Assembly: GCA_031552195.1 (NCBI GenBank)
Contig: JAVBMT010000004.1
Location: 4,088-68,087, forward strand
DNA from: JAVBMP01 sp031552195
GTDB lineage: Bacteria > Desulfobacterota > Desulfovibrionia > Desulfovibrionales > Desulfovibrionaceae
DNA: 64,000 nt
Reading direction: 5' to 3'
Shown here: positions 24,861 to 33,113 of the stretch, in pieces
Numbering within the stretch: position 1 is the first letter of the stretch
How the letters are laid out: the number at the start of each line of letters is the position of its first letter
Made by a program: the position numbers and the translations under genes
Notes under the pieces: model-generated
The model's database searches: none
What the model saw: only the letters and a program-made list of their open reading frames with translations
Told to the model about the DNA's origin: nothing

Positions 24861-25685
24861 CTATTTCTTCGGCAGCGGTATGAAACCTATTTCCGCCACC
24901 GCTTTCTGGCCTTTTTGCGGGTCGAGCATGTAGGCTACAAAATTTTTTATCTCTCCGGCCGGCTCGCCGTCGGTAAAGAGGTAAAGCTCGCGCGCGACAG
25001 GCCAGAGGCCGGAAAGCGCGGTTTCGGCCGTAGCTTTGGCTTCTCCTATGTTCAGCCCCTTGACGCTTTTATCCGCGTAGCCGAAGCCGATATACCCGAT
25101 GGCGTTGGGGTTCTGGGAAACAGCCTGCACAACGGCCCCGTTGGAAGCCTGAAGCAGGGCCGCCGGGCTTACCCTTTCCTTTTTCATGACTTTTTCTTCC
25201 CAGGTTTCATAGGTGCCGGAAGATGTGTCGCGCGAAATTACGGTAATTTTTTTATCCGCCCCGCCGAGGTCCTTCCAGTTGGTAACCTGCCCGGTGTAAA
25301 TCGCACGCAGATGGTCCAGGCTCAAGGACGTAATGCCGTTGGAAGGATGCACCACAGGCAGGAGGGCGTCCACGGCGACGGGAATGCGGTAAGGCGCGAC
25401 GCCTTTGCTGCGGGCCAGCTCCACTTCATTGGGTTTCATGTCGCGTGAAGACATGGCTATCTGGCAAAGACCGTCGGTCAGGGCCTTGATTCCGTTGCCC
25501 GAACCCCCGCCGGAAATGGCAAGGACGGCGTTGCTGTTTATGGCCATGTAATTTTCAGCTGCTTTCTGCACCACGGGCAGCACGGTCGTTGAACCGTTGA
25601 TGACAATTTCTTCATCTGCCATGGCGGATATCGGCAGGGCGAGGCAAATTATCAGGGTTGCGAAAAAACGTAAGATATTGCTCAT
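24861..25685 (-). CDS. pstS: Phosphate-binding periplasmic protein PstS
   Basis: 274-residue periplasmic protein that captures phosphate for PstCAB. Signal peptide MSNILRFFATLIICLALPISAMA, then EEIVINGSTTVLPVVQKAAE with the phosphate-binding Gly-Ser-Thr, SGGGSGNGIKAL and SRDTSSGTYETWEEKV. AGGAG is 5 bases before ATG 25685, which also gives the correct signal peptide; the upstream in-frame codons are rejected. Pho-box-like repeats upstream indicate PhoB control. Confidence 0.96.
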   Translation of the reverse strand: MSNILRFFATLIICLALPISAMADEEIVINGSTTVLPVVQKAAENYMAINSNAVLAISGGGSGNGIKALTDGLCQIAMSSRDMKPNEVELARSKGVAPYRIPVAVDALLPVVHPSNGITSLSLDHLRAIYTGQVTNWKDLGGADKKITVISRDTSSGTYETWEEKVMKKERVSPAALLQASNGAVVQAVSQNPNAIGYIGFGYADKSVKGLNIGEAKATAETALSGLWPVARELYLFTDGEPAGEIKNFVAYMLDPQKGQKAVAEIGFIPLPKK

Positions 25686-25702
25686 ATTGACTCCTGTTTT
25701 TT

Positions 25703-25722
25703 TTATGACAGAGTTGTGACGT
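25703..25722. promoter_or_regulatory. Pho-box-like repeat near pstS
   Basis: On the minus strand CGTCACAACTCTGTCATAAA has two GTCAC/GTCAT half-sites 11 bases apart, the spacing of PhoB sites, just upstream of the pstS ribosome site. Confidence 0.55.
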
Positions 25723-25769
25723 TTGCAGCGTGCCATCGCCGCCCCGCACGTTTTTGTTTATGGTCCCGC

Positions 25770-25812
25770 TTTGTGACGAAACTGTGACGGCAAAACGAAA
25801 CTATTGTGACGG
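25770..25812. promoter_or_regulatory. Cluster of Pho-box-like half-sites
   Basis: TTGTGACGAAACTGTGACGG (25771-25790) has two TGTGACG units 11 bases apart, and ATTGTGACGG follows at 25802. A reverse half-site ATTGTCACAG lies at 25846-25855. This is the divergent pstS/phoB promoter region and probably binds several PhoB dimers. Confidence 0.65.
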
Positions 25813-25923
25813 CAATAATTCCGGAATTCCCGCCGCTGTAACGCAATTGTCACAGAAGCTCCATGCGAATGCCGCAAACGGGCCTGAATATGCCCTGAAC
25901 AGAGAACCGGAAAATATGACGCC

Positions 25924-26604
25924 ATGACAAAGCAAACCATTTTGATCATAGAAGACGAAAAAGATATTCGCGAGCTTCTAGTCTACAATCTGCGCAAAGA
26001 CGGTTACGCCATCCTGGATAGCGGCGACGGAAAAGAAGGGCTGGATATGGCCCGTTCGAAACTTCCGGACTTGATCCTGCTTGATCTGATGCTGCCGGGG
26101 CTTGACGGCCTGAGCGTGTGCCGGGAGCTGGAGCGCGGAGCAAACACAGCGTCCATTCCCGTAATAATGCTCACGGCGAAAGGTGAGGAAATGGACCGCG
26201 TGGTCGGGCTTGAGCTGGGGGCTGACGATTATATGGTCAAGCCCTTCAGCGTGCGCGAATTGCTTTTGCGCATACGCAACATACTCAAGCGCCACGTTCA
26301 GGCGGCCGCTGGAGGCAGCCTCTCCCGGCACGGCCTGAGCCTGGACCCGGGCGCGCACAAGGCGGCGGTGGAAGGCGTGAGCATAGACCTGACAGCAACG
26401 GAATTCCGGCTGCTGGAAAACATGCTGCGGCACGCCGGCCAGGTGCGCAGCAGGGAACAGTTGCTGGACGACGTATGGGGTTATCATTTTGAAGGCTACG
26501 CCCGCACCGTGGATACGCACATGCGGCGTTTGCGCGCCAAGCTCGGCGCGGCCGCCGACCTTCTGGAAACAGTGCGTGGCGTGGGTTACCGCTTTAAGGA
26601 CTAG
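25924..26604 (+). CDS. phoB: Phosphate-regulon response regulator PhoB
   Basis: 226-residue OmpR/PhoB-type regulator. The receiver domain (1-120) has acidic pair ED near residue 10, phosphoacceptor Asp in ILLDLMLPGLDG and Lys in YMVKPFS. The winged-helix domain (~130-226) has TATEFRLLENMLRHAGQV and DTHMRRLRAKLG with the DNA-recognition helix. Phosphorylated by PhoR under phosphate limitation, it should bind the Pho boxes between itself and pstS. The assignment rests on the pst/phoR/phoU context. Repeat copy E begins right after its stop codon. Confidence 0.95.
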   Translation: MTKQTILIIEDEKDIRELLVYNLRKDGYAILDSGDGKEGLDMARSKLPDLILLDLMLPGLDGLSVCRELERGANTASIPVIMLTAKGEEMDRVVGLELGADDYMVKPFSVRELLLRIRNILKRHVQAAAGGSLSRHGLSLDPGAHKAAVEGVSIDLTATEFRLLENMLRHAGQVRSREQLLDDVWGYHFEGYARTVDTHMRRLRAKLGAAADLLETVRGVGYRFKD

Positions 26605-26758
26605 CCTTTAACCTTGAAAACGCCCTGGCGGAGCGCGCGGCGGGCCTTCGGCAAAAGGGCTTCCCCCTTTACGTAATTAAAGAAAAGGGACTTTGAGCCG
26701 CGTTTCTTTCGCATAGAACGCAACAGGCACAGATAAAAAGCCAAAATTAATCTGCCCC
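26605..26758 (-). repeat. Dispersed repeat, body type 2, copy E
   Basis: Inverted, diverged relative of copy D. Read on the minus strand it has GGGGCAGATTAATTTTGGC, TTTTTATCTG, CAAAGTCCCTTTTC, AAGCCCTTTTGCCGAAGGCC and CGCCGCGCGCTCCGC, ending TTTTCAAGGTTAAAGG beside the phoB stop codon. One arm of the terminal hairpin is partly deleted. It fills the phoB-phoR gap. Confidence 0.7.
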
Positions 26759-26773
26759 GGGCACAGGCCAGTC

Positions 26774-28552
26774 ATGAAAAATTTTTTCGCATCGTTCCAA
26801 AATAAACTCCTGGCCTGCTTCCTTGTTATCGCGGCTTTGTCAATGCTGGCTCCGGTTATTTACGTGCGCCCGGTTCTGCATGAGGCTTTGCTGCAAGACA
26901 GCCTCGAGCGCCTGCGGCATGAGGCCCTGCTGACCAAGGCCTTGCTGGAGGCGGAACAGGGCGAGAGCGGACTTGCCGCCGTAAATGCCGTTTTAAAGCG
27001 GACGGAAATCCGGCTGACCCTTTTGAACCCTCAAGGCGCGGTATTGTTTGAGTCTTTGCAAACCGGCGGAAACCCGACGGAAAACCACGCGGACAGGCCT
27101 GAGGTGCGGGAAGCCGCGCTCACCGGCCAGGGCAGCGCGACGCGTTTCAGCACAACGCTGCAAAGTGAATTTATTTATACCGCCCTGCGCCTTGAAAACG
27201 GCGACATTCTCCGCCTCGCCATTCCCTTTGCCGGTGTGAAGCGGCGTACTGACGCGCAACTGGCCGGTTTTTTCCTGGCAGCCGGCGCGGCCGTGGTTCT
27301 TTCCCTGCTTCTTGCCTGGTTTTTTTCCAGCCGCATCAAACGTTCTCTGGCGGAAATGGTGCGCGTTGTCGAAGGCATTTCTCTGGGCAGATTCGCACGC
27401 CGCCTGCATACGGTTCCGGGCAAGGAATTTCAGCCTATGGCCGATGCCGTGAACCGTATGGCCGCATCCATTGAGGAAGCCATCCAGACTGTGGCCGACC
27501 AGAAAAGCCAGCTGGAGGCGGTGCTGGAAACGATGGCCGAAGGGGTGATGGTGCTTGATTCCAAAGGGCGGATACGGCGCGTCAACCGGGCGTTGAGCGT
27601 TTCTTTCCCCCATTCCGGCCCGCTGGAAGGGCGGCAGGTGGTGGAGCTCGTCCCTTCGTCCGCCTTGCAGGAGGCTGTGTCAAGCCTTCTTGGCGAGCCG
27701 GAAGGGCATGGGAAGAATTCCGCGTTGCAGGTCACGTCGAAGTCCGGCTCGGTGTTTTCCGTTTTGCTGGCCCGGCCCCCTGAAGAAGCGGAGAATTCTT
27801 TCGGCCTGGTGGCGGTTTTCCACGATATTACCGAGCTGATGCGCCTGGAAACCGTGCGGCGTGATTTCGTGGCCAATGTCTCGCATGAGTTGCGCACGCC
27901 GCTTACGGCCATTCAGGGCTATGCCGAAACCCTGGAAAGCATGGACGACATTACAGAGCAGGGCCGCCGCTTCGCTGAGATAATCCGCAAACACAGCGGT
28001 TTTTTGAGCGGCATGGTGGATGAGCTGCTGGCCCTTTCCAGGCTTGAAAGCGACAGTTTCCGTTTTGAGCCGGCCGAGATAAGCCCCGCTGAAGCCTTGC
28101 GCCGGGCCGGGCAAATGCTGCACGGCGAAATGGGGCGCAAGCAGTTGCGCCTTGCGGGAGGCATCAGCCAGGGTTTGAAGGTGCTGGCCGATTTTTCCAT
28201 GCTGGAGCGGGTTTTCAGAAACCTGCTGGAAAATGCCTGCCGTTACGCCCCGGCAGGAAGCGAAATAAGCGTTACCGCCAGAATTGACGGGGCTGAAGCC
28301 GTGTTTTGCGTGGCCGACCAGGGGCCTGGAATTCCGCCGGAGGATCTCGGGCGTATTTTCGAACGTTTTTACCAGGTGGAGAAACATCGCGGCGCGGCGG
28401 GAAAAATAGGCAGCGGCCTGGGCCTGGCCATTTGCAAACACATAGTGGAGCGGCATCACGGGCGCATCTGGGCGGAAAGTTCCGCGGCCAGCGCGATTAC
28501 GGCCTTTTTCTTCACCCTTCCTCTGGCCGCTCACCCGGAGAACATAAAATGA
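26774..28552 (+). CDS. phoR: Phosphate-regulon sensor kinase PhoR
   Basis: 592-residue inner-membrane histidine kinase. TM1 at ~11-33, an extracytoplasmic domain of ~130 residues, TM2 at ~163-187, HAMP, a PAS domain (QLEAVLETMAEGVMVLDSKGRI), then HisKA with the phosphorylated His in FVANVSHELRTPL and HATPase with NLLENACRYAP, DQGPGIPPEDLG and GSGLGLAICKHI. The large extracytoplasmic domain is unlike E. coli PhoR but usual in delta- and Gram-positive PhoR. Together with PhoU and the Pst complex it reports phosphate status to PhoB. The stop overlaps the pstB start by 4 bases. Confidence 0.93.
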   Translation: MKNFFASFQNKLLACFLVIAALSMLAPVIYVRPVLHEALLQDSLERLRHEALLTKALLEAEQGESGLAAVNAVLKRTEIRLTLLNPQGAVLFESLQTGGNPTENHADRPEVREAALTGQGSATRFSTTLQSEFIYTALRLENGDILRLAIPFAGVKRRTDAQLAGFFLAAGAAVVLSLLLAWFFSSRIKRSLAEMVRVVEGISLGRFARRLHTVPGKEFQPMADAVNRMAASIEEAIQTVADQKSQLEAVLETMAEGVMVLDSKGRIRRVNRALSVSFPHSGPLEGRQVVELVPSSALQEAVSSLLGEPEGHGKNSALQVTSKSGSVFSVLLARPPEEAENSFGLVAVFHDITELMRLETVRRDFVANVSHELRTPLTAIQGYAETLESMDDITEQGRRFAEIIRKHSGFLSGMVDELLALSRLESDSFRFEPAEISPAEALRRAGQMLHGEMGRKQLRLAGGISQGLKVLADFSMLERVFRNLLENACRYAPAGSEISVTARIDGAEAVFCVADQGPGIPPEDLGRIFERFYQVEKHRGAAGKIGSGLGLAICKHIVERHHGRIWAESSAASAITAFFFTLPLAAHPENIK

Positions 28553-29322
28553 CCAGGATTCTAATGGACACGCAAACCATAGACGCTCGTAACGTTGATT
28601 TTTATTACGGCAAGCACCAAGCCCTGCACGATGTAAGCCTGCATTTTCCCTCCCGCCGGGTGACGGCGCTGATCGGTCCTTCCGGATGCGGCAAAAGTAC
28701 GTTTCTGCGCTGCCTGAACCGCATGAACGACCTTATACCCGGCGCGCGCGTTACAGGCTGCATCGAACTTGACGGCAAAGACATCAATGCGCCGGGCACA
28801 GACGTGGTGGCCCTGCGCCGCCGGGTGGGCATGGTATTTCAAAAGCCCAACCCTTTTCCCAAAAGCATTTTCGAGAACGTGGCTTACGGCTTGCGGGTGA
28901 ACGGGCTGAAAAACGAAACGGAAGTTTCCGACCGGGTGGAGGCGGCCTTGCACCGCGCCGCGATTTTTGACGAAGTTAAAGACCGGCTGCGCGCTTCAGC
29001 TATGGGTCTTTCCGGCGGGCAGCAGCAACGCCTGTGCATTGCCCGCGCCTTGGCCGTCGAGCCGGAAATCCTTCTTATGGACGAACCCGCCAGCGCTCTC
29101 GACCCTATTGCCACGCAGAAAATTGAAGAGAGCATCCACGACCTGAAAAAAAACCTCACCATCATCATAGTGACGCATAACATGCAGCAGGCCGCGCGGG
29201 TTTCTGATCATACCGCCTTCTTTTACATGGGCAGCCTCATCGAGCATGGTGAAACCGACAAAATGTTCACCCACCCAGGCAAGAAGCAAACCGAGGACTA
29301 TATAACCGGAAGGTTCGGATAA
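28549..29322 (+). CDS. pstB: Phosphate ABC transporter ATPase PstB
   Basis: 257-residue ATPase powering phosphate import through PstCA. Walker A GPSGCGKST, Q-loop FQKPNPFPKS (PstB-typical), signature LSGGQQQR, Walker B ILLMDEPASALDP and THNMQQAARVSD. ATG 28549 overlaps the phoR TGA and has GGAG 8 bases upstream, so phoR and pstB are coupled. Unusually it sits in the phoB-phoR-phoU operon rather than with pstSCA. Confidence 0.96.
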   Translation: MTRILMDTQTIDARNVDFYYGKHQALHDVSLHFPSRRVTALIGPSGCGKSTFLRCLNRMNDLIPGARVTGCIELDGKDINAPGTDVVALRRRVGMVFQKPNPFPKSIFENVAYGLRVNGLKNETEVSDRVEAALHRAAIFDEVKDRLRASAMGLSGGQQQRLCIARALAVEPEILLMDEPASALDPIATQKIEESIHDLKKNLTIIIVTHNMQQAARVSDHTAFFYMGSLIEHGETDKMFTHPGKKQTEDYITGRFG

Positions 29323-29324
29323 TT

Positions 29325-30002
29325 ATGACTATGTCGCAAGAAACACGCTTGCAGGTTTTGCTGGAAGAATTGCGCACCCGCCTGCTGGTTATGTGCGTTA
29401 CAGTGGAAGAGGCTGTCGCCGACTCCTGCGCGGCGCTACGCGCGGGAGACATGAATCTCGCCAACGCCGTAATTGATGCGGACAGCGGCATAGACGGGCT
29501 GGAAAACGAGGTGGACGAAATGGCCCTGTCGCTGATGGCCCGCTCGCAGCCGGTCGCCCGCGATCTGCGTTTTGTAGTCAGCGCCCTGCGCATGGTGATC
29601 GACCTTGAGCGCATAGGAGACGAGGCGGCGGCTATTGCCGAACGGACGCTGCTTTTGCAGGATTTTTCCCGCCCGCCGGCCTTTGAATTGATGCGGCAAA
29701 TGACGGAGATGGCGCAAAAGGCCCTGCACGACGCCACGACCGCGTTCCGCGAGGAAGACTCCGCGCTGGCCCTTGAGGTTTGCCGCGGTAAAGACGATAT
29801 AGTGCAACTGGAAGTGCGCCTGCTGCAAAAGGTAATAGTCACCCTGGCCGAGAACGCGCGCGGGGCGGACTCCGCCTGGCCGGCCCTGCACGTTATTCTT
29901 ATCGCCCATTCTCTCACGCGCATTTTCAGCCGCGCTTCCAATATAGCCGAGCACTGCTATTTTATGAAAGAAGGAGTGAGCATCAAGCACAGAAAAGCGT
30001 AG
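29325..30002 (+). CDS. phoU: Phosphate signalling protein PhoU
   Basis: 225-residue all-helical protein with the two PhoU bundles; DLRFVVSALRMVIDLERIGD and RASNIAEHCYF carry the paired metal-binding E/D motifs. It represses PhoR kinase output when phosphate is ample and tempers Pst transport. It begins 2 bases after pstB ends; a second ATG two codons later is equally possible. Confidence 0.95.
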   Translation: MTMSQETRLQVLLEELRTRLLVMCVTVEEAVADSCAALRAGDMNLANAVIDADSGIDGLENEVDEMALSLMARSQPVARDLRFVVSALRMVIDLERIGDEAAAIAERTLLLQDFSRPPAFELMRQMTEMAQKALHDATTAFREEDSALALEVCRGKDDIVQLEVRLLQKVIVTLAENARGADSAWPALHVILIAHSLTRIFSRASNIAEHCYFMKEGVSIKHRKA

Positions 30003-30028
30003 CGGTGCCTCGCCGCGAGCCGGAAACA

Positions 30029-30066
30029 GGTCCCTGTTTTTCGCGGATACCTGAAAAACAGGGACC
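30029..30066. terminator. Hairpin after phoU
   Basis: Perfect 14-bp inverted repeat GGTCCCTGTTTTTC and its complement around a 10-base loop, starting 27 bases after phoU. It lacks a T-run on its right but may terminate or protect the operon mRNA. Confidence 0.6.
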
Positions 30067-30138
30067 GGAAAGGAGTTGAAGGAACGCGGGATGGTCACGC
30101 CGTTGCATGCCTGGGCGAATTTTTTACCGCCCGCCGCA

Positions 30139-30184
30139 AATTAAGCGCCGCCCTCTTTTTCAAGAGGGCGGCGCTTAATTTTTT
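30139..30184. terminator. Strong bidirectional terminator
   Basis: Perfect 17-bp stem AATTAAGCGCCGCCCTC and its complement with an 8-base loop and flanking T6/A-rich runs, located between the convergent pho operon and chemoreceptor gene. Confidence 0.9.
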
Positions 30185-30198
30185 CTTGCAGGGCAGGT

Positions 30199-31950
30199 TT
30201 AAACGCGTTCCAGTTCTTTAACCAGTTCGGACAAACGGCGGGTGGCGTCGTCAAGGTTTCTTACGCTGAGGTCGGCCTTTTCCATGAGTTCCGAGTTTGA
30301 AATGGCAATGCGGTTCACTTCATCCGTTCCCCGGTTTATTTCTTCGCTTGAGGCGGACTGTTCCTCGCTGGCGGCGGCAATTGACTGCACTTTGCCGGCG
30401 GTTGAATTGGCGATGGCCAGAATGTTCGCCAGAGAATCGCCGGCGGCTTGAGCCAGCTCCGTGCTGCGGGCGACCGCAAGCGAGGCTTCGCCGACAACCC
30501 GCTGGTTTTCAGCCGCGCTGGCCTGAATTGATTTGATAACGTCGCTCACTTCCTTGGTGGCGCCCATCGTCTTTTCCGCCAGTTTGCGCACTTCGTCGGC
30601 CACAACGGCGAAACCGCGCCCGGCTTCACCGGCTCTGGCCGCCTCGATGGCGGCGTTCAGGGCCAGCAGGTTGGTTTGGTCGGCAATGTCGGTAATGACG
30701 TTCATCACCTGGCCGATGCCCTGTACCTGTTGCCCGAGCGTGTTCATGTTTTCAGCCACCAGGCCGGCTTTGGTGTTGACCTCGCCGATAGCGGCGATGG
30801 TGTCGGCAACGATGCGCGAACCGTGCTCCGCGTCTTTCTGCGTGCCTTCGGCGCTTTCGGCGGCGGCGGAGGCGTTGCGGGCCACGTCTATGACCGCGGC
30901 CGTCATCTGAACCATGGCGGCGGCGGTTTCTCCGCTGTAACGGCGTTGCGTGTCTATTCCGCTGACTACTCCGTGTATTACGTCGGTCAGGGCGGAAGAA
31001 GCGCCCCTTGCCTCATGCACGATGACGCCCAGGCGTTCGGCGGCGGTGTGCACGCCGTTGCGGGTGGCCTGCTCGGCGGCCGCCTTGGCCTCTTCAGCTT
31101 CCTGAACGGCTATTTTCGCGTTACGGGCGTGCTCTTCGGCCTCTTTAGTCTTTTCCTCGGCCTTGCTGATCATTACGACGATATTATCCACCATGCTGCT
31201 CAGCGAATTGGAAAGGCGGCCTATTTCATCGCGGCGGGTTGTCGGCGGCAGTTTGGTGAAGTCTCCTCCGGCCACTTTGCCGGCGAAAGATGAGAGTTGC
31301 AGGATAGGAGTCGTGATGCTTTTGGTAATCAGGAACCCGAGCAGGATGGATATGACAAGCACAACACCGACGGTGCCGTAAGTTCCGATGTAGGATTTTT
31401 CAATTTGCCCGGCAAAGCTTTCGTGGCTATGACTTTTTTCCCGTTCAAGGTATTGAAGCATCTCTTCAAGCAGTTTTTGCACGTTAGCCATGCCCGCCAT
31501 GGATTCTTTTTCAAAAATTCCGGCGGCTTCGGCCTGTTTTCCTTCCGCCTTCAAGGTGCGGATTTTCATGGCGGACTCGTGCAGGGCGGTGTGGGCTCCT
31601 TCAATCTGGCTCAACGGAGCGCGCAGATCAGGAAAGGCCGCTTCGGCGGCTTTCCGGCCTTCGCTGTAGTACCATTGCCCGAAAGCGCATTTGTGCGGGT
31701 CTTCCTGAATGCTCAGTTCTTTTTGTTTGTCGTCAAAAACGTATCTTTGCAGGGAGGATATCCACCTGACGTGGTCCATTTCACGCCGCAAAAAAATGGT
31801 CACGTGGTCTTCGGCGCTTTGCACCCGTTCGAAATCTTTCGTAACGACGCCCAGGCTCAGGATATACATTATAGCCATAACGCTGATGCTGGCCAGCAAG
31901 GCTAAAATAACCAGAGAAATCTTTTTATTAAGGCTCAAGTCGTTCCACAT
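30199..31950 (-). CDS. Methyl-accepting chemotaxis protein with periplasmic CZB domain
   Basis: 583-residue chemoreceptor. TM1 (~10-33, ISLVILALLASISVMAIMYI), a periplasmic segment, TM2 (~195-213), HAMP, and a cytoplasmic signalling domain with the conserved tip GEAGRGFAVVADEVRKLAEK. The periplasmic segment is a chemoreceptor zinc-binding (CZB) domain: His in REMDHVRW, Cys in HKCAFGQWYYSEG and two His in GAHTALHES. Most CZB domains are cytoplasmic at the C-terminus, so a periplasmic one is less usual; it may sense zinc, thiol state or oxidants. No C-terminal CheR-binding pentapeptide. Start ATG 31950 follows a GGGGGA site. Confidence 0.92.
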   Translation of the reverse strand: MWNDLSLNKKISLVILALLASISVMAIMYILSLGVVTKDFERVQSAEDHVTIFLRREMDHVRWISSLQRYVFDDKQKELSIQEDPHKCAFGQWYYSEGRKAAEAAFPDLRAPLSQIEGAHTALHESAMKIRTLKAEGKQAEAAGIFEKESMAGMANVQKLLEEMLQYLEREKSHSHESFAGQIEKSYIGTYGTVGVVLVISILLGFLITKSITTPILQLSSFAGKVAGGDFTKLPPTTRRDEIGRLSNSLSSMVDNIVVMISKAEEKTKEAEEHARNAKIAVQEAEEAKAAAEQATRNGVHTAAERLGVIVHEARGASSALTDVIHGVVSGIDTQRRYSGETAAAMVQMTAAVIDVARNASAAAESAEGTQKDAEHGSRIVADTIAAIGEVNTKAGLVAENMNTLGQQVQGIGQVMNVITDIADQTNLLALNAAIEAARAGEAGRGFAVVADEVRKLAEKTMGATKEVSDVIKSIQASAAENQRVVGEASLAVARSTELAQAAGDSLANILAIANSTAGKVQSIAAASEEQSASSEEINRGTDEVNRIAISNSELMEKADLSVRNLDDATRRLSELVKELERV

Positions 31951-32327
31951 GTTCTTTCCCCCAATGTTGAGAACGTAATAATCGTGCCGCAATGGATTTT
32001 AAAACGCGGGCATATTAGTTTGCCGCAGAGGTATCCCGTTTTTTATATAAGCAGGGCCGGAAAGTACCTGTTCTCAGATAAAATTTCAAGACTAAATTTG
32101 CGTTAAAATTGAAAAAAGCAGGACGTGAACTGTTTTTAAATAAAAGGTGTTACGTCAAAGACAGACAAACGGATCTCCCGGTTCCGGCGGAAGGGCATAA
32201 GCGCGTCTCTTAAGTGGAAGCCTTTTTTTCCGCTTTTGGAGTGAACTCTCTCTGCGGAGACATTCCAGACCATGCCGGAATCTTTACAGAAAATCGCCCT
32301 GAAAAGCGCTGGCGAAGTTTTCGCGAA
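31951..32327. other. Gene-free stretch upstream of chemoreceptor
   Basis: About 380 AT-rich bases containing the chemoreceptor promoter region. I see no reading frame with a ribosome site and no known repeat. Confidence 0.4.
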
Positions 32328-32372
32328 AAAAATACCCGCCGACGGGCTTCAGCCGCCGACGGGTATTTTTAT
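32328..32372. terminator. Terminator-like hairpin
   Basis: AATACCCGCCGACGG pairs with CCGCCGACGGGTATT (two mismatches) around a short loop, preceded by A-rich and followed by T-rich sequence. It probably ends the PEP-CTERM transcript coming from the right. Confidence 0.7.
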
Positions 32373-32480
32373 TCGCATCGGGAATATTGTTCTAAACGCT
32401 ACCGGTCATATTGTGTAAACTTTTCCGACGGAAATTCTCCCGGCGATTTTTCACCGCAGGTGATTCCCGGCGGTATGGCC

Positions 32481-33113
32481 TTAGGAGCGCTTCATCTTGC
32501 GGCGCGCTATAACAAGCCCGGCAAAGCCCGCTCCGAGCAAAATCATGGTCGCTGGTTCCGGCGTGGGAGTGGGGCCGGTAAGCTTGGTCAGCATCACTAC
32601 ATTGTAGCCGGTGAGGTGGCTGAGGTCAGGGTTATTGCCCTTTCCAACCGGGGTGACATGTTCCGACGTCCAGTCACCGTGGGTAAGGCCGTCTTGGCCG
32701 AGCCAGTACAGGGCGAAAGAATTCCCGGCCTTGATCACGTAAAATTCGATCGGGTCGGTGGAGGCCCATGTGCCGGATTTCTGCGATTGGCCGAACGTGA
32801 TGAAGAGGTTGCCGTCTGAGGAACCGCCGTCAAATTTGTCATATGCGGTAAGCGCGCGGACGTAGTCGCTGTTCAGGCTGGTGTTGTCCGCAAACCATTT
32901 GTTGATTTCCAGCAGGAGCTCCCCCGAGCTTCCGTTCTGGTTGCCGTTCAATATTTGCGAATCATTGCCGGAAACCGTGAACATGTATGTGCCGCTGTAG
33001 GCCCATTTCGTAGTGACGTCGTTGTGCGTGACGATCAGGGCGGCTTGCGCCGCGTTCGTCAGGAAAAGAGACCCCAGAAGCATCAGGCAGGCGCAGGAAA
33101 GCAAACGTTTCAT
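32481..33113 (-). CDS. PEP-CTERM sorting-signal protein
   Basis: 210-residue exported protein. Signal peptide MKRLLSCACLMLLGSLFLT..AQA, a ~155-residue mature domain rich in Asn/Ser/Gly without a recognised fold, and a C-terminal PEP-CTERM signal: TPTPEPATMILLGAG, a short hydrophobic helix and basic tail RRKMKRS. In PEP-CTERM organisms an exosortase (EpsH) cleaves at PEP and the protein is glycosylated or surface-attached, often with exopolysaccharide. No exosortase is encoded here. The large glycan cluster starts 750 bases away on the other strand. GGGGGAT lies 6 bases before ATG. Confidence 0.9.
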   Translation of the reverse strand: MKRLLSCACLMLLGSLFLTNAAQAALIVTHNDVTTKWAYSGTYMFTVSGNDSQILNGNQNGSSGELLLEINKWFADNTSLNSDYVRALTAYDKFDGGSSDGNLFITFGQSQKSGTWASTDPIEFYVIKAGNSFALYWLGQDGLTHGDWTSEHVTPVGKGNNPDLSHLTGYNVVMLTKLTGPTPTPEPATMILLGAGFAGLVIARRKMKRS

